Of a stretch of DNA of 13,725 bases, positions 1 through 6,231 are shown in pieces (within the stretch, counting starts at the first letter, position 1; the number at the start of each line of letters is the position of its first letter). Made by a program: the position numbers and the translations under genes. The DNA is from an uncultured Coprococcus sp. (GTDB taxonomy: Bacteria; Bacillota; Clostridia; Lachnospirales; Lachnospiraceae), in assembly GCA_900548315.1 (NCBI GenBank), contig URJU01000039.1:1-13725 (forward strand), in the 5' to 3' direction. A model generated the notes under the pieces. That model made no database searches. It had not been told where the DNA came from and saw only the letters and a list, made by a program, of their open reading frames with translations.

Positions 1-38
1 GAATAAAATCTGAGTGAGAATATAATAATCAAAGGGTT

Positions 39-94
39 AAAGGGTGGTTTGAATATACAGAGTAATTATATCTGTGTATCGAACCTCCTTTTTT
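39..94 (+). terminator. Terminator-like hairpin upstream of lrgA
   Basis: GGTTTGAATATACAG (46-60) pairs with CTGTGTATCGAACC (72-85), with one bulged A and two G-U wobbles in the + strand RNA. The stem can extend outward (39-44 with 87-92) past a single mismatch. A run of six T (89-94) follows. This is the expected shape of an intrinsic terminator, either for a gene left of the window or as an attenuator in the lrgA leader. A second small hairpin, CCTTTTT-TGCG-AAAAAGG (87-104), overlaps the outer stem and cannot form at the same time. Confidence 0.6.
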
Positions 95-144
95 GCGAAA
101 AAGGCCCGATATGTGGAGGCTGTATACAGGCATGTATACCAAGG

Positions 145-174
145 TTGTGAATCGTTGCTCCATATGTGTATGAT
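145..174 (+). promoter_or_regulatory. Candidate lrgAB promoter
   Basis: TTGTGA (145-150) and TATGAT (169-174) are 18 bp apart and about 27 bp ahead of the lrgA start. A perfect 10-bp palindrome CTGTATACAG (120-129) lies just upstream and could be an operator. The match is only moderate, and other A/T-rich hexamers nearby could serve instead. Confidence 0.3.
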
Positions 175-200
175 AAATATATAGAAGGAAGACAAAAAAG

Positions 201-569
201 ATGAAATATTTGAAGCAGTTTCTTATAATCCTCGCCATATCCTTTATCGGTGAGATACTTAAGTACATAGTTCCACTACCGATTCCGGCAAGTATATATG
301 GTATGGTGATCATGTTCATCTGCCTGCAGACGAAGATTCTCAGGCTGGATGATGTGAAGAGTGTGGGCAAGTTTCTCATAGAGATCATGCCGGTCATGTT
401 CATACCAGCCGGTGTGGGGCTGATGTCATCGTGGGGAACGCTTAAGCCTGTGCTGGTGCCGGTGAGCATCATAACGGTGGTTGTCGTCATAACGGTCATG
501 CTTGCGGCTGGCTGGGTATCACAGCTTATAATAAGGAGAGACAGGAAGAAGGAGACTGAAAATGAGTGA
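201..569 (+). CDS. lrgA: LrgA/CidA family membrane protein
   Basis: This is a 122-residue, highly hydrophobic protein with about four membrane segments (roughly residues 5-24, 30-48, 62-82 and 88-110) and a short charged cytoplasmic tail, the usual size and shape of LrgA/CidA. The PLPIPASIYGMV segment is the family signature. LrgA and CidA were first described as antiholin/holin-like proteins affecting murein hydrolase activity; in Bacillus subtilis and streptococci the paired LrgAB-type proteins (PftAB) act in facilitated pyruvate transport. The start is supported by GAAGGAAG at 184-191. It overlaps lrgB by 8 bases, so the two are translationally coupled. Family assignment is firm; whether this pair moves pyruvate, glycolate-like acids or affects lysis cannot be told from sequence. 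Confidence 0.9.
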   Translation: MKYLKQFLIILAISFIGEILKYIVPLPIPASIYGMVIMFICLQTKILRLDDVKSVGKFLIEIMPVMFIPAGVGLMSSWGTLKPVLVPVSIITVVVVITVMLAAGWVSQLIIRRDRKKETENE

Positions 570-1254
570 TCTGTTTGAATCATCCATATTTGCAGGGGTG
601 ACTATAAGCCTTCTGGCATATATGTTTGGAAGTGTACTTAAAAAGAAACTTAAGATAGCTATACTTAACCCACTGCTGGTGTCCATCATAGTGACTATAG
701 TGGTGCTGGTTGTGGCTGATGTGGATTATGACGTGTACAATGAAGGCGCAAAGTATCTGAGCTGGTTTCTCACGCCGGCTACAGTGTGTCTTGCGATCCC
801 ACTCTATGAGCAGTGGGAGCTTTTAAAGCACAATTATAAGGCTGTGCTCGGCGGTATAGTTGCCGGAGTAATAACGAGTCTGACTACAGTCCTTGTGTTG
901 TGCAAGGTCATGGGACTTTCCCATAAAGATTACGTGACACTTCTTCCAAAGTCCATAACCACGGCTATCGGAATGGGTGTTTCGGAAGAACTTGGCGGAT
1001 ATGTGACGATCACGGTTGCAGTCATAGTTGTGACCGGAGTGATCGGAAATATAATAGGAGAGATCGTATTCAAGATATTCCGTATCGAAGAGTCTATATC
1101 CAAGGGGCTTGCCCTCGGCTCATCAGCCCATGCCATCGGAACTGCCAAGGCGATGGAGATCGGCGAGGTTGAAGGAGCCATGAGTAGTCTGTCGATTGCG
1201 GTTACAGGAATACTCACGGTCATACTCGCGTCGGTGTATGCACATTTTATGTAA
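562..1254 (+). CDS. lrgB: LrgB/CidB family membrane protein
   Basis: This is a 230-residue polytopic membrane protein, full length for LrgB, with several hydrophobic segments spread from residue 10 to 228. Typical LrgB motifs are visible: the LTPATVCLAIPLYEQW stretch near 70-85, LPKSITTAIGMGVSEELGG near 128-146, and the GSSAHAIGTAKAMEIGEVEG segment near 187-206. The start has GAAGAAGGAG at 546-554 and lies inside the end of lrgA. With LrgA it forms the membrane complex of this family (plant PLGG1, a fusion of the same two domains, carries glycolate and glycerate; B. subtilis PftAB carries pyruvate). It ends only 19 bp before the convergent PucR-type gene, with no clear U-tract terminator between them. 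Confidence 0.92.
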   Translation: MSDLFESSIFAGVTISLLAYMFGSVLKKKLKIAILNPLLVSIIVTIVVLVVADVDYDVYNEGAKYLSWFLTPATVCLAIPLYEQWELLKHNYKAVLGGIVAGVITSLTTVLVLCKVMGLSHKDYVTLLPKSITTAIGMGVSEELGGYVTITVAVIVVTGVIGNIIGEIVFKIFRIEESISKGLALGSSAHAIGTAKAMEIGEVEGAMSSLSIAVTGILTVILASVYAHFM

Positions 1255-1273
1255 TAGATATAATTGGAGAGAG

Positions 1274-2413
1274 TTATACTTTTTGTATCTCTCTGAGCTT
1301 ATACGCAGCCATGAGCTGGAATCTGACCTCCGCATCGGAGAGATCATATTCCAGCTCTTCTTTTATTATCCGGAGCCTGTAATTTATCGTATTCCTGTGG
1401 CAGAACATTTTCTCAGATATAAGCTGAACGCTGCCGCTGCACTTCAGATATTCGTACAGTGTGTCCGTCAGCGCTGAGTGATGGGTTTTGTCGTACTCTA
1501 TGACTCTACCGAGCTGATCTGCGATAAATGAGTGTATGAGCTGTGCATCACTAACTTCCAGAAGAATACGCAGGAATCCGAGACTGTTGTAATTACAATA
1601 TATGTTGTCTGCGGTAAATTCCCTTGCGGAAATTGCACGGCGGTAACTTTTGGGTAGTTCTGTCAGGGACAGAACCGGGCTTCCGGAACCCATATATATT
1701 CTGCGGTCCGGAAATCGTGTCGCCAGAGCCTCTGCGATGTCGGCACATGTGTCTGCGATGGAGCCGGTGGAAGGGCATCTCAGGATAACTGTCGGACTGC
1801 CATCATATACAAATGCGTGAAATACAAGATCTGTATTGTTACAGACCTTCTGCAGGATATACATGAACTCGTCTGTTACATCTGTATCGATGGACAGAAC
1901 GTTGTAGATACCGTTGTTGAATCCGGAGTTTCTTATTGTGTCAGTCTGTTCATCGGTCAGAGAGTTCCCCATGAGAATATTCTGGAAAGCTGCGGTCATG
2001 TTGCCGTCATCCCTGGAGTCTTCAAATATCCTGTTGTAGTAGTCGTGGGTTATATCGAATATCCTTGTGTCCCATGGCATGGTGAACAGTGGGAACGAAT
2101 ATCGGTGACACAGTCTGACTATCTCATCGGTTATGTCCTCCTCAAATATATATCTGCCGGTATTCAGAATAAGTCCGCAGGTTCCCCTTTTTATGAGTTC
2201 CTTTATAAATGCCCTGAGCCAGTCCTCACGTTCGCTGGAGGTCACGCCGGTTGTGATGATGAGTTCCCCTCCGTTCAAGAATGTGGATGTGGATATATCC
2301 TCTGATATGTATACCCAGCTTACGATGTTCTCCATTCCCTTTCCACCGGATATCAGGTTGAGGTTGTATTTTCGCTTGGTATCATAGTACAGATCTCTCA
2401 GAAAAATGGCCAT
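1274..2413 (-). CDS. PucR-family transcriptional regulator
   Basis: This is a 379-residue protein with the PucR layout. An N-terminal PucR-type ligand or sensory domain (about 8-125, including GGELIITTG at 48-56) is followed by a middle GGDEF-like/CdaR-type region (about 160-275). A C-terminal PucR helix-turn-helix (about 315-375, with CHRNTINYRLRII at 338-350) completes it. It is somewhat shorter than the roughly 500-residue B. subtilis PucR. Members are usually activators of nitrogen or amino-acid catabolic genes responding to a small molecule. The start is chosen for GGAGGG about 7 nt upstream on the minus strand. It is divergent from gabT across about 280 bp rich in inverted repeats, so gabT is the likely target. 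Convergent lrgB is a less likely one. The ligand is unknown. Confidence 0.88.
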   Translation of the reverse strand: MAIFLRDLYYDTKRKYNLNLISGGKGMENIVSWVYISEDISTSTFLNGGELIITTGVTSSEREDWLRAFIKELIKRGTCGLILNTGRYIFEEDITDEIVRLCHRYSFPLFTMPWDTRIFDITHDYYNRIFEDSRDDGNMTAAFQNILMGNSLTDEQTDTIRNSGFNNGIYNVLSIDTDVTDEFMYILQKVCNNTDLVFHAFVYDGSPTVILRCPSTGSIADTCADIAEALATRFPDRRIYMGSGSPVLSLTELPKSYRRAISAREFTADNIYCNYNSLGFLRILLEVSDAQLIHSFIADQLGRVIEYDKTHHSALTDTLYEYLKCSGSVQLISEKMFCHRNTINYRLRIIKEELEYDLSDAEVRFQLMAAYKLREIQKV

Positions 2414-2475
2414 GTCAGTGTCCCTCCCTGTATTACGCGCACATATATTGTCCTGTAAAACGGATATAATAAGTT

Positions 2476-2504
2476 ATTATTACTGCATATGAGGTGTATG
2501 TCAA
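2476..2504 (-). promoter_or_regulatory. Promoter of the PucR-type regulator
   Basis: On the minus strand a consensus TTGACA (complement of 2499-2504) is followed after 16-17 bp by TAATAA/AATAAT (complement of 2476-2482). Transcription would start near 2470, leaving a leader of roughly 55 nt. The inverted repeats at 2514-2577 lie directly upstream, so this promoter and gabT probably share control sites. Confidence 0.6.
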
Positions 2505-2513
2505 TGGTGAAAA

Positions 2514-2577
2514 TGTGCTGTGAGCACAAATATGTTCTAATATTTTGTGCCCGGGGAATATGGTTTAGCATCCCGGG
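2514..2577. promoter_or_regulatory. Cluster of inverted repeats in the pucR-gabT intergenic region
   Basis: Three nested or adjacent inverted repeats are visible: TGTGCT-GTG-AGCACA (2514-2528), GCACAAA (2524-2530) with TTTGTGC (2544-2550), and CCCGGG (2550-2555) with CCCGGG (2572-2577). The second encloses ATATGTTCTAATAT (2530-2543), which contains a -10-like TAATAT (2538-2543) without a good -35, as expected for an activator-dependent promoter. These are candidate binding sites for the divergent PucR-type protein or for the XRE-cupin regulator. No single start site for gabT can be fixed. Confidence 0.45.
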
Positions 2578-2694
2578 TTGTGCGATGCTATATGCAGAGT
2601 TAAAAAGGCAGCCGGTGTTTCAGAAAGGAATCCTGCCCTATGCGGATTTCCTGATGTGCAGTCTGCTGGTTGGAAAATAAAGGAGGACAAAATT

Positions 2695-4050
2695 ATGCTT
2701 AGAACAGATTTACCAGAGATAATAACAGAGACTCTGCCGGGACCAAAGGCAGCAGAGGTTATAAAGAGAAGAGAGAAGGCTGTGCCATCAGCCATCAGAT
2801 GTGCGTACCCTGTCGTTATAGATAAAGGTGAAGGAGCTATGATACAGGATGTGGATGGCAACAAGTTCCTCGACTGGATAGGTGGTGTCGGTGTCCTGAA
2901 TATCGGATTCTCACAGCCTGAGGTCGTTGATGCTGTCAAAGCACAGGCCGACAAATATTTCCACGGTATGTTCAACGTTGTGACTCATGAGGGATATGTG
3001 GCACTCGCTGAGAAACTTGCGTCCATCGCACCGGTAAAGGGAGATGAGAGGAAAGTGTTCTTTGCAAACAGTGGAGCTGAGGCTGATGAGAATGCTGTCA
3101 AGGTTGCAAAAAGCTTTACAAAGAGACCAAATATCATCGTATTTTCCGGAGCCTTCCACGGCAGAACACACTACACGATGGCCATGACATCCAAGAAGGC
3201 TTATGCAAAGGGTATGGGTGAGCTTGCAAATGGCGTGTTCAGGGCACAGTTCCCATATTACTACAGGAATCCTGAGGGAATGCCACAGGAGGCAGCTCTT
3301 GATTACTATATGAATTCGCTCACAGATGTATTTGAACAGTGCGCAGCGGCAGATACCATTGCGGCAGTTGTTGTTGAACCTCTTCAGGGAGAGGGTGGAT
3401 TCATACCTGCGCCTATAGAGTGGGTAAAGGCCGTCAGGAAACTCTGTGATGACAATGGAATCCTTCTTATCGCAGATGAGGTGCAGAGTGGTTTTTGCAG
3501 AACAGGAAGAATATTTGCCAGTGTATATTGGCAGGAGGCAGGCGTACAGCCTGATATCATAGCAACAGCCAAGTCTATAGCGGCAGGTGTTCCGCTGTCA
3601 GCCATAATCGCAAGATCAGAGATTATGGAGGCTGTCGCTCCTGGAACGATAGGCGGTACATACTGTGGAAATCCACTTGCCTGTGCAGCAGCCCTCAAGA
3701 CTATCGAGATCATGGAGAGAGATGATCTTGCGGGACGTTCATGCGAGATCGGTGAGAAGGTTGTGGCAAGATACAATGAGCTCAAGGAGAAGTATGAGTG
3801 TGTTGGTGATGTCAGAGGACTCGGTGGAATGGTAGGAATAGAGTTTGTCAAGGATAAGAAGACCAAGGAGCCTGCTCCTGAGCTTACATCTGCGGTCATC
3901 ACCGAGTGTTGGAAACGCGGCCTGCTGGTTGAGGGCGCCGGAACCTACAACAATGTCATAAGATTCCTTGCACCGCTTGTTATCACAGATGAGCAGCTTG
4001 CCGCCGGCCTTGATATCTTCGAAGCGGCAGTGGAGGCAGCGGCTAAGTAG
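2695..4050 (+). CDS. gabT: 4-aminobutyrate (GABA) aminotransferase, class III
   Basis: This 451-residue PLP enzyme of fold type I closely follows bacterial GabT. Visible motifs are NSGAEA (125-130), SGAFHGRTHYT (151-161), EPLQGEGG (228-235), the cofactor Asp261 in DEVQSG, the Schiff-base Lys293 in TAKSIAAG, and IGGTYCGNPLAC (319-330). It should move the amino group of GABA (or a similar omega-amino acid such as beta-alanine or 5-aminovalerate) to a 2-oxo acid, giving a semialdehyde in the cytosol. AGGAGG at 2681-2686, 8 nt ahead, decides for the ATG at 2695 over the in-frame TTG at 2578. The gene faces the PucR-type regulator and is followed 71 bp later by the XRE-cupin regulator. Class and subfamily are firm; the exact in vivo substrate is inferred. 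Confidence 0.9.
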   Translation: MLRTDLPEIITETLPGPKAAEVIKRREKAVPSAIRCAYPVVIDKGEGAMIQDVDGNKFLDWIGGVGVLNIGFSQPEVVDAVKAQADKYFHGMFNVVTHEGYVALAEKLASIAPVKGDERKVFFANSGAEADENAVKVAKSFTKRPNIIVFSGAFHGRTHYTMAMTSKKAYAKGMGELANGVFRAQFPYYYRNPEGMPQEAALDYYMNSLTDVFEQCAAADTIAAVVVEPLQGEGGFIPAPIEWVKAVRKLCDDNGILLIADEVQSGFCRTGRIFASVYWQEAGVQPDIIATAKSIAAGVPLSAIIARSEIMEAVAPGTIGGTYCGNPLACAAALKTIEIMERDDLAGRSCEIGEKVVARYNELKEKYECVGDVRGLGGMVGIEFVKDKKTKEPAPELTSAVITECWKRGLLVEGAGTYNNVIRFLAPLVITDEQLAAGLDIFEAAVEAAAK

Positions 4051-4090
4051 ACGCTTGAAAAAGCAGAAGATATACGACATAATATATCAC

Positions 4091-4116
4091 AAGGAGGATC
4101 CGCGAAAGCGGAAGGA
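4091..4116 (+). promoter_or_regulatory. Double Shine-Dalgarno separated by a GAAA-loop hairpin
   Basis: AAGGAGG (4091-4097) is followed by TCCGC-GAAA-GCGGA (4099-4112), a 5-bp stem with a GNRA tetraloop and a C-G closing pair, and then by a second site GGAAGGA (4110-4116) 5 nt before the ATG at 4122. Linearly the first site is 24 nt from the ATG, but folding the 14-nt hairpin brings it to about 10 nt. The hairpin overlaps the first bases of the second site. A smaller GCTT-GAAA-AAGC hairpin sits at 4053-4064, just after the gabT stop. Confidence 0.5.
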
Positions 4117-4121
4117 TTGCT

Positions 4122-4676
4122 ATGGATTATTTATCACATAATGTTGCTGTTAATCTGAATAGAATGAGGACCTCCAAAGGTATGAGTCTGGATGTGTTGT
4201 CTGAGCAGACGGGTGTCAGCAAGAGCATGCTGGCGCAGATTGAGAAGGGCACTGCTAATCCGTCTCTGGGTGTCATGGGCAAGATAGCCAGCGGCCTCAG
4301 AGTTGAGTTTCATGAACTTATTGATCCGCCGCCCATGGAGGCCTGTCTTGTGGATCCTGAGGAGCTTGTTCCAATCAAGGAGGCAAAGGGACAGTATAAG
4401 GTGTGGACGTGTTTTCCATATGAGGACAGCCATGAGGTGGAGATATATCGCATTGATATTGAGCCGGGAGGCATATATGTCAGCGGTTCACATGGTGAGA
4501 AGACAAGAGAATACCTGTCGGTTACAGAGGGTGTTCTGACTGTTGAGGCCGGTGATACAAAACAGAAGGTCGGCAAGAACCAGATATACAGGTTTGAGAC
4601 AGATAAGGTCCATGTGTACAGCAACGATGGAAATGAAAAGGTGAGCTGTATATGTGTATTCCTGGACTATCACTAA
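4122..4676 (+). CDS. XRE-family regulator with C-terminal cupin domain
   Basis: This is a 184-residue two-domain regulator. An N-terminal XRE helix-turn-helix (about 9-66, with LSEQTGVSKSMLAQIEKG at 26-43 as the recognition region) is followed by a cupin beta-barrel (about 107-182). Within the cupin, H124, E130 and G137 fit a reduced cupin motif 1. This is the architecture of PuuR-like repressors, which sense putrescine or related small molecules and control amine catabolism. Its place between two class III aminotransferases fits such a role, though the ligand is not readable from sequence. The start follows GGAAGGA by 5 nt and a hairpin-spaced AAGGAGG. Co-transcription with gabT is likely (71-bp gap, no U-tract terminator). 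An ACATG-GAAA-CATGT hairpin overlaps the stop codon (4676-4689). Confidence 0.9.
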   Translation: MDYLSHNVAVNLNRMRTSKGMSLDVLSEQTGVSKSMLAQIEKGTANPSLGVMGKIASGLRVEFHELIDPPPMEACLVDPEELVPIKEAKGQYKVWTCFPYEDSHEVEIYRIDIEPGGIYVSGSHGEKTREYLSVTEGVLTVEAGDTKQKVGKNQIYRFETDKVHVYSNDGNEKVSCICVFLDYH

Positions 4677-4742
4677 CATGGAAACATGTGCGGCATTAAG
4701 TGTAAAATAATGTACATACATGCGGCTGCAAAAGATTACCAT

Positions 4743-4773
4743 ATGTTCAATATATTGTACGAAATGTTCAATA
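4743..4773. repeat. Direct repeat in the 303-bp gap before the ArgD-like gene
   Basis: ATGTTCAATA occurs at 4743-4752 and again at 4764-4773, starts 21 bp apart, or two helical turns. The first copy overlaps the palindrome CAATATATTG (4748-4757). Further right, CTTAA-N5-TTAAG (4828-4842) abuts the -35 box at 4851. These are candidate operator half-sites in the 4677-4979 gap. Nothing coding is seen there. Confidence 0.4.
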
Positions 4774-4850
4774 AAAAAATACTATAAAGTACAGGACAAT
4801 ACAAATAAAGCCAGATAATAAGCCAATCTTAAGAAAATTAAGAAAAGGTG

Positions 4851-4879
4851 TTGACATGTATTATATTGAGTGGTATCTT
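4851..4879 (+). promoter_or_regulatory. Promoter of the ArgD-like aminotransferase operon
   Basis: A perfect TTGACA (4851-4856) is followed after exactly 17 bp by TATCTT (4874-4879). Transcription should start near 4886, giving a leader of about 95 nt that contains the terminator-like hairpin at 4910-4961. This is one of the two strongest promoter matches in the window. Confidence 0.75.
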
Positions 4880-4909
4880 AAATGTGTCAAATATAAAGAA
4901 CAAGAATTT

Positions 4910-4961
4910 AAGGCAAAGGAGCCTGGACGAATACTCGTCCGCTGTCTCCTTTGCCTTTTTT
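4910..4961 (+). terminator. Leader terminator-like hairpin (possible attenuator)
   Basis: AAGGCAAAGGAG (4910-4921) pairs perfectly over 12 bp with CTCCTTTGCCTT (4946-4957), running into T6 (4956-4961). An inner hairpin GGACGA-ATAC-TCGTCC (4925-4940) caps it. The element lies between the promoter at 4851 and the ribosome site GGAGG at 4967-4971, only 18 nt before the ATG at 4980, so it is inside the transcript of the gene it precedes. It therefore fits an attenuator or a 5'-protecting stem better than an end-of-gene terminator. Confidence 0.75.
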
Positions 4962-4979
4962 AATGCGGAGGTAAGGATT

Positions 4980-6197
4980 ATGAAATTAAAAGACACAGGA
5001 TTAACATTTCAGGACATCAAGGACAAGGTAGACAAGTACATGATCGAGACATATGAGCGTTTCGATTTCCTCGCTGAGACAGCAAAGGATATGTACATAT
5101 ATGATGAGAATGGCAACGGATATCTTGATTTCTATGCTGGAATCGCAGTAAACAGCGCAGGTAACTGTAATGAGAAGGTTGTCGAGGCTGTCAAGGATCA
5201 GGTCGGTGACATCATGCACACATTCAACTATCCTTACACAATTCCACAGGCACTGCTCGCTGAGAAGGTTTGTACAACAATCGGAATGGATAAGATATTC
5301 TTCCAGAACTCAGGAACAGAGGCCAATGAGGCTATGATCAAGATGGCTCGTAAGTATGGTATTGAGAAATATGGTCCAAACCGTTACCATATCGTAACTG
5401 CAAAGCAGGGTTTCCACGGAAGAACATTCGGTGCCATGTCAGCAACAGGTCAGCCAGGAAATGGCTGCCAGGTGGGATTTGGTCCTATGACATACGGCTT
5501 CTCATATGCACCTTACAATGACCTTCAGGCATTCAAGGATGCGTGTACAGAGAACACGATAGCGATCATGGTTGAGCCTGTACAGGGCGAGGGAGGTGTA
5601 CATCCTGCAACAATGGAATTCATGAAGGGACTCAGAGAGTTCTGTGATGAGAATGACATGCTTCTCCTTATAGATGAGGTTCAGACAGGCTGGTGCAGAA
5701 CAGGAAATATCATGTCATACATGAATTACGGAATCAAGCCGGATATCGTATCCATGGCAAAGGCTCTCGGCGGCGGAATGCCGATTGGAGCTATATGTGC
5801 AACCGCTGAGGTAGCAAAGGCATTTACACCTGGTTCACATGGAACAACATTTGGCGGACATCCTGTATCATGTGCAGCAGCACTTGCTGAGGTAAATGAG
5901 CTGCTTGACAGAGATCTTGCAGGAAATGCAAAGAAGATGGGAGATTACTTCGCAGCAAAGCTTGAGAAGATCCCACATGTAAAGGAAGTGAGACATCAGG
6001 GCCTCCTGGTTGGTGTTGAGTTTGATGATACGATCGGCGGTGTAGATGTAAAGCATGGATGTCTCGACAGAAAGCTACTGATCACAGCCATCGGAGCCCA
6101 TATAATCCGTATGATTCCACCACTTATCGTGAACGAAGAGCAGTGTGATAAGGCTGTTGAGATCATCACAGATGCAGTGGCAGAATTAAGTAAATAG
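4980..6197 (+). CDS. Class III aminotransferase, ArgD (acetylornithine) type
   Basis: This is a 405-residue PLP aminotransferase, the length of ArgD. Motifs are DFYAGIAV (50-57), NSGTEANE (110-117), FHGRTFGAMSATGQP (145-159), EPVQGEGG (199-206), Asp232 in IDEVQTG, Schiff-base Lys261 in MAKALGGGMPIGA, and HGTTFGGHPVSCAAA (287-301). The usual ArgD GHCHP segment after GIAV is GNCNE here (61-65), so the substrate pocket may differ. It could use acetylornithine, putrescine, GABA or another omega-amino compound with 2-oxoglutarate or pyruvate. No arginine-biosynthesis genes are nearby; the neighbours are gabT, amine-type regulators and an amino-acid permease, which favours catabolism. The ATG at 4980 after GGAGGTAAGG is chosen over the in-frame GTG at 4848, which lies upstream of the predicted transcript start. 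Confidence 0.85.
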   Translation: MKLKDTGLTFQDIKDKVDKYMIETYERFDFLAETAKDMYIYDENGNGYLDFYAGIAVNSAGNCNEKVVEAVKDQVGDIMHTFNYPYTIPQALLAEKVCTTIGMDKIFFQNSGTEANEAMIKMARKYGIEKYGPNRYHIVTAKQGFHGRTFGAMSATGQPGNGCQVGFGPMTYGFSYAPYNDLQAFKDACTENTIAIMVEPVQGEGGVHPATMEFMKGLREFCDENDMLLLIDEVQTGWCRTGNIMSYMNYGIKPDIVSMAKALGGGMPIGAICATAEVAKAFTPGSHGTTFGGHPVSCAAALAEVNELLDRDLAGNAKKMGDYFAAKLEKIPHVKEVRHQGLLVGVEFDDTIGGVDVKHGCLDRKLLITAIGAHIIRMIPPLIVNEEQCDKAVEIITDAVAELSK

Positions 6198-6223
6198 GGG
6201 AAACGCGAAGCCCCTGGAAGGAG
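6196..6223 (+). promoter_or_regulatory. Intercistronic hairpin and ribosome site before the kinase-like gene
   Basis: AGGGG (6196-6200) pairs with CCCCT (6211-6215) around a 10-nt loop, immediately downstream of the aminotransferase stop and directly in front of the ribosome site GGAAGGAG (6216-6223), 8 nt from the ATG at 6232. It has no U tract, so it is more likely to tune translation or mRNA stability than to end transcription. Confidence 0.45.
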
Positions 6224-6231
6224 CGATGTAG

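Noticed and set aside
29..583. Long minus-strand frame over lrgA
   Set aside because: It lies antisense to a well-recognised gene coupled to lrgB, and its protein has no recognisable features.
1268..1294. Hairpin AGAGAG/CTCTCT with a bulge at the lrgB-pucR junction, as a terminator
   Set aside because: There is no T run after it on either strand and it overlaps the end of the PucR-type coding region, so a terminator call is not supported.
2465..2470. Perfect TATAAT on the + strand as a gabT promoter
   Set aside because: No -35 box lies at suitable spacing (nearest TTGTCC is 11 bp away), and it would sit within the divergent regulator's leader far from gabT.
2489..2680. Small + frame of 63 codons just ahead of gabT, as a possible leader peptide
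   Set aside because: It has no good ribosome site, its residues are not reminiscent of any family, and it spans the inverted repeats of the regulatory region.
3384..3902. Long antisense frame inside gabT
   Set aside because: It mirrors the codon pattern of a clearly conserved enzyme and its translation is low-complexity Ser/Pro/Ala-rich. It is a shadow frame.
4848..4979. N-terminal extension of the ArgD-like aminotransferase from a GTG
   Set aside because: It would start upstream of the predicted promoter's transcription start and cross the terminator hairpin; the ATG at 4980 has a proper ribosome site.
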